DNA of 10,919 bases from CAVQNQ01 sp964427655 (GTDB lineage: Bacteria > Acidobacteriota > Terriglobia > Bryobacterales > Bryobacteraceae): assembly GCA_964427655.1 (NCBI GenBank), contig CAYRWE010000172.1:1-10919 (forward strand), written 5' to 3'. Under the pieces are notes generated by a model. It worked only from the letters and a program-made list of their open reading frames with translations, was not told the origin of the DNA and searched no databases. Made by a program: the position numbers and the translations under genes. Below, in pieces: positions 6,954 to 10,919 of this stretch; within the stretch, counting starts at the first letter, position 1; each line of letters begins with the position of its first letter.

Positions 6954-7862
6954 ATGTCCAAAGAAAAGACGCAAGCTGTGTCCGCCCCGGTTCCGGTGAT
7001 CGCCGATGGAGCCACCCTGGGGGTGGTGGGAGCCGGAGTGATGGGCAGCACCCTGATCCGCGGTCTGCTATCGAGCGGTTTGATCGCGCCCGAGCGCATG
7101 TGGGCCGGGGACAAGAACGGGGCCGCCTGTGAGACTGCCGGCCAGCAACTCGGCATTCCTGTAAGCACGGATTTCGCTGCGCACGTCCCGACCGCCGACC
7201 TGATCCTGATGTGCGTGAAGCCCAACGACGCGCCGGTGGTGATGGCGGCTCTACGCAATGCCGGACTGCGCCGCGAAACGCTGCTGATCTCGATCCTGGC
7301 CGGCGTAGCCACCGACCGTCTGGAATCGCTGTTGGGCACGGAGAACCCGATCATTCGCGCCATGCCCAACACGCCCGCCATCGTGGGTGAAGGCATGACC
7401 GTGGTATGCCGCGGACGGTACGCCTCGGCGGCCGACCTGCAGCGCGCCCAGCGCATCTTCGAGGCCGTCGGCAAGTGCGTTGCGGTCGATGAAGTCCACT
7501 TCAACGCCATCACCGCCCTGAGCGGCAGCGGCCCGGGATACCATTTTCTGATCATGGAGGCGCTGGCCGATGCCGGCGTACGCGTGGGGCTGCCGCGCCA
7601 GTTGGCCCTCACCCTGGTGGCCCAGACCGCGCTGGGCTCGGCGCGCATGGTGCTCACGACCGGGCGCCATCCGGCCTCCCTGCGCGACGACGTGACCACA
7701 CCGGCGGGCTGCACCATCGCCGGGCTGCTCATGCTGGAGGATGGACGAATCCGTTCCGTGCTGGCGCGCGCGGTGGAAGAGGCCGCCAAGGTTTCGGCGC
7801 ACCTCGGCGTGGGACCGGCGAAGATTTCCGAGAACGCTCCGGGACCCCGGAGCGGGCACTAG
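6954..7862 (+). CDS. proC: Pyrroline-5-carboxylate reductase
   Basis: ProC reduces L-delta-1-pyrroline-5-carboxylate to L-proline with NAD(P)H, the last step of proline synthesis in the cytosol. The 302-residue protein has the N-terminal Rossmann motif LGVVGAGVMG (22-31). CVKP at 87-90, RAMPNTPA at 135-142, ALSGSGPGY at 188-196 and TTPAGCTIAGL at 248-258 follow. The last of these is the P5CR signature at the active site in the dimerisation domain. About 20 N-terminal residues precede the Rossmann fold, slightly longer than common, but the ATG at 6954 has the only good ribosome site. rocD follows after 12 bp, so the pair forms an ornithine-to-proline module. The tail after residue 287 is short and not conserved-looking. 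Confidence 0.96.
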   Translation: MSKEKTQAVSAPVPVIADGATLGVVGAGVMGSTLIRGLLSSGLIAPERMWAGDKNGAACETAGQQLGIPVSTDFAAHVPTADLILMCVKPNDAPVVMAALRNAGLRRETLLISILAGVATDRLESLLGTENPIIRAMPNTPAIVGEGMTVVCRGRYASAADLQRAQRIFEAVGKCVAVDEVHFNAITALSGSGPGYHFLIMEALADAGVRVGLPRQLALTLVAQTALGSARMVLTTGRHPASLRDDVTTPAGCTIAGLLMLEDGRIRSVLARAVEEAAKVSAHLGVGPAKISENAPGPRSGH

Positions 7863-7874
7863 GAGCCCCGGTTT

Positions 7875-9086
7875 ATGACCCAATCTGAAACCCGCAGCCT
7901 TAGCCGGGAACTCATCGAAATCGAAGACCGCTGGGGCACTCACAATTACCGGCCGCTCGACGTGGTGGTGGAGCGCGCCTCGGGCGTCTGGGTCTACGAC
8001 GTGGATGGCAAGCGCTACATGGATTGCCTCAGCTCCTATTCGGCGCTGAACCAGGGCCACTGCCATCCGCGCATTCTTCAGGCGCTGCGCGAGCAGGCCG
8101 AGCGCGTGACGCTGACCTCGCGTGCTTTCCGGAACGACCAGTTGCCGCACTTCGTCGAGGAACTGGCGCGCATGTGCGGCATGGAGATGGTGCTGCCCAT
8201 GAACACCGGCGCGGAGGCCGTGGAATCGGCCATCAAAGCCGTGCGGCGCTGGGGCTACGTGAAGAAGCAGATTCCGCGCGACGAGGCCGAGATCATCGTC
8301 TGCGAAAACAATTTTCACGGGCGCACCACCACCATCACGGGATTCGCGACCGAGCCGCTTTATCGCGACGGCTTCGGTCCCTTCACGCCGGGCTTCGTGA
8401 CGGTTCCGTTCGGCGACGCGGAGGCGTTCGAGGCGGCCATCACGCCGCGCACCTGCGCTTTCCTCGTCGAGCCGATTCAGTGCGAAGCCGGCATTCTGAT
8501 TCCGCGCGAAGGCTACCTGCGCGACGTGGCGGAGATCTGCGCGCGCGAGCGCGTACTGCTGGTAGCCGACGAAATCCAGACCGGCCTGGGGCGCACGGGC
8601 GCGCTGCTGGCCTGCGAACACGAAGGCGTGCACCCGGATGTCTATGTGCTGGGCAAGGCGCTCTCGGGCGGCGTCTACCCGGTCTCGGCGGTGGTTTCCT
8701 CGCGCGAGATTCTGGGCGTCTACCGTCCCGGCAGCCACGGCAGCACCTACGGCGGGAACCCGCTGGCCTGCGCGGTGGCGCGCGCGGCGCTGAAGGTGAT
8801 CGAAGACGAGCACCTGTCCGAGCGCTCGGCGGAGCTGGGTTCGTGGCTGCTTTATGAGCTGCGCAAGCTGCGCCATCCGCACATCAAAGAGGTACGCGGC
8901 AAGGGGTTGCTGATCGGCATCGAGCTAACGGTTCCGGCGCGCACCTACTGCGAGCGGTTGAAGGATCTCGGCGTGCTGTGCAAGGAGACGCACGAATACG
9001 TCATCCGCCTGGCGCCTCCGCTGATCGTCTCGCAGGAAGATCTGGAGTGGGCCATGGCGCAGATCCGGACGGCCTTCGCGGGGTAA
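7875..9086 (+). CDS. rocD: Ornithine delta-aminotransferase
   Basis: RocD is a PLP enzyme that moves the delta-amino group of ornithine to 2-oxoglutarate. The products are glutamate and glutamate semialdehyde, which cyclises to P5C, the substrate of the adjacent ProC. The 403-residue length is normal. Diagnostic stretches are YSALNQGHCHP (55-65), TSRAFRND (81-88), MNTGAEAVESAIK (109-121), NNFHGRT (145-151), DEIQTGLGRTG (232-242) and HGSTYGGNPLACAVA. K261 in VLGKALSGGVYPVSAV is the predicted Schiff-base lysine, and D232 pairs with the PLP ring nitrogen. TSRAF and YSALNQGH favour ornithine over acetylornithine aminotransferase. GGAG at 7862-7865 is the ribosome site and overlaps the proC stop codon. 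The last 27 codons recur, diverged, about 1.1 kb downstream. Confidence 0.96.
   Translation: MTQSETRSLSRELIEIEDRWGTHNYRPLDVVVERASGVWVYDVDGKRYMDCLSSYSALNQGHCHPRILQALREQAERVTLTSRAFRNDQLPHFVEELARMCGMEMVLPMNTGAEAVESAIKAVRRWGYVKKQIPRDEAEIIVCENNFHGRTTTITGFATEPLYRDGFGPFTPGFVTVPFGDAEAFEAAITPRTCAFLVEPIQCEAGILIPREGYLRDVAEICARERVLLVADEIQTGLGRTGALLACEHEGVHPDVYVLGKALSGGVYPVSAVVSSREILGVYRPGSHGSTYGGNPLACAVARAALKVIEDEHLSERSAELGSWLLYELRKLRHPHIKEVRGKGLLIGIELTVPARTYCERLKDLGVLCKETHEYVIRLAPPLIVSQEDLEWAMAQIRTAFAG
9004..9086 (+). repeat. Upstream copy of an imperfect 83-bp direct repeat (rocD 3' end)
   Basis: This 3' end of rocD matches 10138-10220. By hand alignment, 69 of the 81 bases covering the last 26 codons and the stop are identical. 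The two copies bracket the frameshifted membrane gene. Confidence 0.9.
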
Positions 9087-9090
9087 GCGT

Positions 9091-10105
9091 ATGGTGGGGG
9101 AAGAGCGTTTCGGCGATCGCCGTTTTCGGTACGCGGCGTTTTTCCTTCTGATGGTGTCGATCAATCTGGTCGACGGTATGATGGTCCGGTCGATTGCCGA
9201 TCCCGGGCGGCGGGCGATTGCGGCGGCCGGAGCTACCTTCGACGTGGTCGCGGTCGTGGGCGCCCTCTACTACTGGATGCTGGTGCGGTCGGGGATTCGC
9301 GCTTCGGGAAGCATGGTCGCCGTCGCACTGGTGGGCGCGCTTCACGCAACCTAATTTTTATCCGCATGCGATCATGCTCAGGGCCATCGTGGGCGGGTTG
9401 TGCGAAGCCGGATTGATCGGATTCGTGATTGTCCAGGTCCGGCGCAAGAGCCGCCGAAAGCGCGATGGGACGGGAGACACCGATCCACTATTCGCAATCC
9501 GGGCGGCGCTGGCGAATCTGTCGGCGGTGCCGGTCGTCTCCAGCCTGGTCGCCGCGGAACTGAGCGTTCTGTACTACGGGCTGTTCTCCTGGGGTTCGAA
9601 GCCACATGTTCCAGCGGGCGCCCGGACGTTTTCCATTCACGAGAGGGTGGGTCAAGCGGCCCTGTTCAGGGTAGCGCCAATAATTTGCCTGCTGGAAATC
9701 GCGCCCGTGCACGTGGTCTTGAGACACTGGAGTCCGGCGTTGGCCTGGGCAGCCACGGCCATCAGCCTGTATTGCGTGATCTGGCTGGTTGGATTGGCGC
9801 GGGCATTTCGTCTTCGGCCGGTTCTTGTAGGCGCCGATTACCTGCACCTTCGCTACGGATTGCTGTTCCAGTTACGCGTGCCGAAAGGTCTGATTGCGTG
9901 CGTGCGCGCCGCGAAAGCCGAAGACAAGAGATTCGCGGTACCGCGCAAAAGCGAGCCAAGTGTATGCATCGAATTGGCCCATGCCATCCAAGCGGAAGGG
10001 CCGTTCGGGATTCGTAAGCAAATCAGCGTTGTGGCGCTTACGCCGGACGACGAGCCGGCTTTCCGGCAGGCGCTTGTGGAACTGATGAGCGAAAGCAACG
10101 TGTAG
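9091..10105 (+). pseudogene. Frameshifted polytopic membrane protein with C-terminal PH-like domain
   Basis: Two frames read as one protein split by a one-base shift. Frame one (9091-9354) gives 87 residues with helices around AAFFLLMVSINLVDGMM, DVVAVVGALYYWMLV and MVAVALVGALHA, then stops at a TAA. Frame two carries on from about 9355 (NFYPHAIMLRAIVGGL) to 10105. Its first in-frame ATG is at 9374. It adds helices around LIGFVIVQV, VVSSLVAAELSVLYYGLFSW, VAPIICLLEIAPVHVVL and AISLYCVIWLVGLA. The C-terminal 95 or so residues (VGADYLHLRYGLLFQLRVPK; GPFGIRK) resemble a bacterial PH-like domain. Dropping the T at 9352 would restore about 337 residues. The start is 4 bp after the rocD stop, so it would be expressed with rocD. 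Sequencing error, true mutation and programmed +1 shifting are all possible. The function is unknown. Confidence 0.75.
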
Positions 10106-10137
10106 CCGGAAGCCGGCCATTAACCGAATTGAGCGCC

Positions 10138-10220
10138 TCCGCCTGGCACCTCCGCCGATCGTCTCGCAAGAGGATCTGGAGTGGGCCATGGAGCAGGTCC
10201 GAAAAGCGTTCGAGGGATAA
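10138..10220 (+). pseudogene. Remnant of a second rocD 3' end
   Basis: From 10140 a 26-codon frame ending in TAA reads RLAPPPIVSQEDLEWAMEQV and RKAFEG. It matches the authentic rocD tail at 21 of 26 residues. Six of the twelve base changes are synonymous, so this is a diverged paralogue rather than a recent copy. Nothing before 10138 aligns with rocD, and no start codon serves it. It may be the end of a former second aminotransferase gene, or the displaced original end of rocD after an insertion. Confidence 0.85.
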
Positions 10221-10256
10221 GGGGCCGGACAGCCAAATGCCGGTGCTGTTTGCCGC

Positions 10257-10304
10257 TTGAAAGTGTACACACAAAAGGTGTACACTCCTAGGCAGGCAAA
10301 GGAG
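10257..10304 (+). promoter_or_regulatory. Promoter with twin GTGTACAC operator and ribosome site for the antitoxin gene
   Basis: Two identical 8-bp palindromes, GTGTACAC, lie at 10263-10270 and 10278-10285, 15 bp apart. They sit between TTGAAA (10257-10262, -35 candidate) and TACACT (10281-10286, -10 candidate, 18-bp spacer). AAAGGAG at 10298-10304 is the ribosome site for the ATG at 10312. Ribbon-helix-helix antitoxins usually bind such short palindromes to repress their own operon, so these are likely autoregulatory sites. Confidence 0.65.
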
Positions 10305-10311
10305 TGCCGGC

Positions 10312-10593
10312 ATGCCCGCCGTAATTCAGCGACGAACCAGAGAAGAGCGCGTCGACGTTCGGATGCGTTTGGATGAAAAGCAACTCCTAAAGGCTGCTTC
10401 CGATGCCGCTGGTCTAACGCTGTCCGGGTTTATCGTCTCGTCGGCTTTGCGTGAAGCTCACAGGATCACCAGGACCACGTTGACCACGCCGGAGCAGGCG
10501 GCTGCGTTTGGGGAGCTACTGCTGAAGCCGGCCGCGGCAGCAAAGACAGCGGTGGCGTCGTTGCGCAAAGCGCGGCGATACCCTACGAAGTAG
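10312..10593 (+). CDS. DUF1778/TacA-type ribbon-helix-helix antitoxin
   Basis: The 93-residue protein has an N-terminal ribbon-helix-helix domain. ERVDVRMRLDEKQLLKAASD begins at residue 12 and holds the DNA-binding strand and first helix. GLTLSGFIVSSALREAHRI supplies the turn and second helix. The C-terminal part (LTTPEQAAAFGELLLKP, then a lysine/arginine-rich end) corresponds to the segment that in TacA-type antitoxins wraps and blocks a GNAT toxin. In that family the toxin acetylates aminoacyl-tRNA, and the antitoxin represses the operon through paired palindromes like those just upstream. No intact toxin gene follows on this strand. The antitoxin is therefore an orphan unless its partner lies elsewhere. 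Its end overlaps the decayed GNAT remnant on the other strand by 11 bp. Confidence 0.85.
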   Translation: MPAVIQRRTREERVDVRMRLDEKQLLKAASDAAGLTLSGFIVSSALREAHRITRTTLTTPEQAAAFGELLLKPAAAAKTAVASLRKARRYPTK

Positions 10594-10810
10594 CACGCAC
10601 TTTCTCCAGCAGCCTTTCTACGGTTTTCATTGGCCAAACGAGCCGCCTTTTGCCTGGGAGTTCCAGTGAAACAAACCCATAGTGTTCGTAGAACTTCTGG
10701 GCCTCCAGCCAAGCCGCAACAGGGCCGCCTGCACCCTCTTGGCTTTAGTGGTGTGCCACGTGCTCCCGCAGCAAATAGGACGTTCAAGGGGATTCGCACT
10801 CCGTCAAAGT
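10583..10810 (-). pseudogene. Probable decayed GNAT acetyltransferase (toxin-like) gene
   Basis: On the minus strand the frame ending at the TAG at 10583 reads AAWLEAQKFYEHYGFVSLEL and continues PGKRRLVWPMKTVERLLEKV. This matches the C-terminus of GNAT toxins, where an FYxxxGF motif is followed by a basic/hydrophobic end. Just upstream in the same frame is VAHH, a TAA stop at 10745-10747, then SQEGAGG. This resembles the acetyl-CoA loop (LAV...Q-x-x-G-x-G) interrupted by a stop. In another frame VRIPLNVL (10780-10803 area) resembles the strand before that loop. Only about 10 residues separate loop and FYEHYGF, where about 30 are expected, so a deletion is likely. The gene converges on the antitoxin instead of following it. 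The 109 bp to the right edge hold an open minus frame I cannot identify. Confidence 0.5.
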
Positions 10811-10919
10811 CCCCCGTTTTGAGATGGGTATTGAGCGGTTCATTCTGCTCCGCGCACAGCGCTCTTGCCTGTGAAAGAATGAGGTAATGAAGCGACCGTT
10901 CGCAGCGACTGTTTGGCGC

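Noticed and set aside
7251..8882. 543-codon open frame on the minus strand
   Set aside because: It is antisense to proC and rocD, which have full family motifs. Its product is arginine/histidine/alanine-rich with no domain, as expected from G+C-rich third positions.
10458..10919. Minus-strand frame open to the right edge
   Set aside because: It crosses the antitoxin gene antisense, and its sequence past 10780 changes to proline/cysteine-rich composition. Only a short piece resembles the GNAT remnant.

Overview
This G+C-rich window has the look of an Acidobacteriota chromosome, most likely near Solibacter/Bryobacter. That is an inference. It rests on a secreted protein (5718-6839) and a short membrane-anchored protein (2535-3095) that resemble families I associate with that phylum, on the codon bias, and on the intergenic repeats. 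No tRNA, rRNA, CRISPR array, integrase or transposase is visible.

Left part, minus strand (1-3095). A conserved membrane-anchored protein of unknown function (2535-3095) is followed by a roughly 455-bp block of nested inverted and direct repeats (2081-2536). Next comes a zinc-free NAD(P)H:quinone oxidoreductase (1085-2056). Four bases further on starts the N-terminal half of a membrane sensor protein with TM, sensor, TM, HAMP and PAS segments; it runs off the left edge (1-1080).

Centre, plus strand (3137-6839). murQ (peptidoglycan recycling) overlaps murA (first committed step of peptidoglycan synthesis) by 8 bp. A single-domain rhodanese follows closely, then a secreted protein of unknown function. 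murQ and murA join recycling and de novo synthesis of cell-wall precursors in one transcription unit.

Right part, plus strand (6954-10919). proC and rocD sit 12 bp apart and together convert ornithine through glutamate semialdehyde/P5C to proline. Immediately after rocD lies a polytopic membrane protein gene with a PH-like tail, broken by a one-base frameshift near 9350. It is followed by a second, diverged copy of the last 27 codons of rocD (10138-10220), so the membrane gene is bracketed by an 83-bp imperfect direct repeat. This is the clearest sign of rearrangement in the window. Beyond it are a twin GTGTACAC operator and an intact DUF1778/TacA-type ribbon-helix-helix antitoxin gene. On the opposite strand, converging with the antitoxin, are what look like decayed remains of a GNAT acetyltransferase toxin.

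The core genes are ordinary. The accessory interest lies in the repeat block at 2081-2536 and the scarred region from 9004 to the right edge. I did not find a convincing new multi-gene system.
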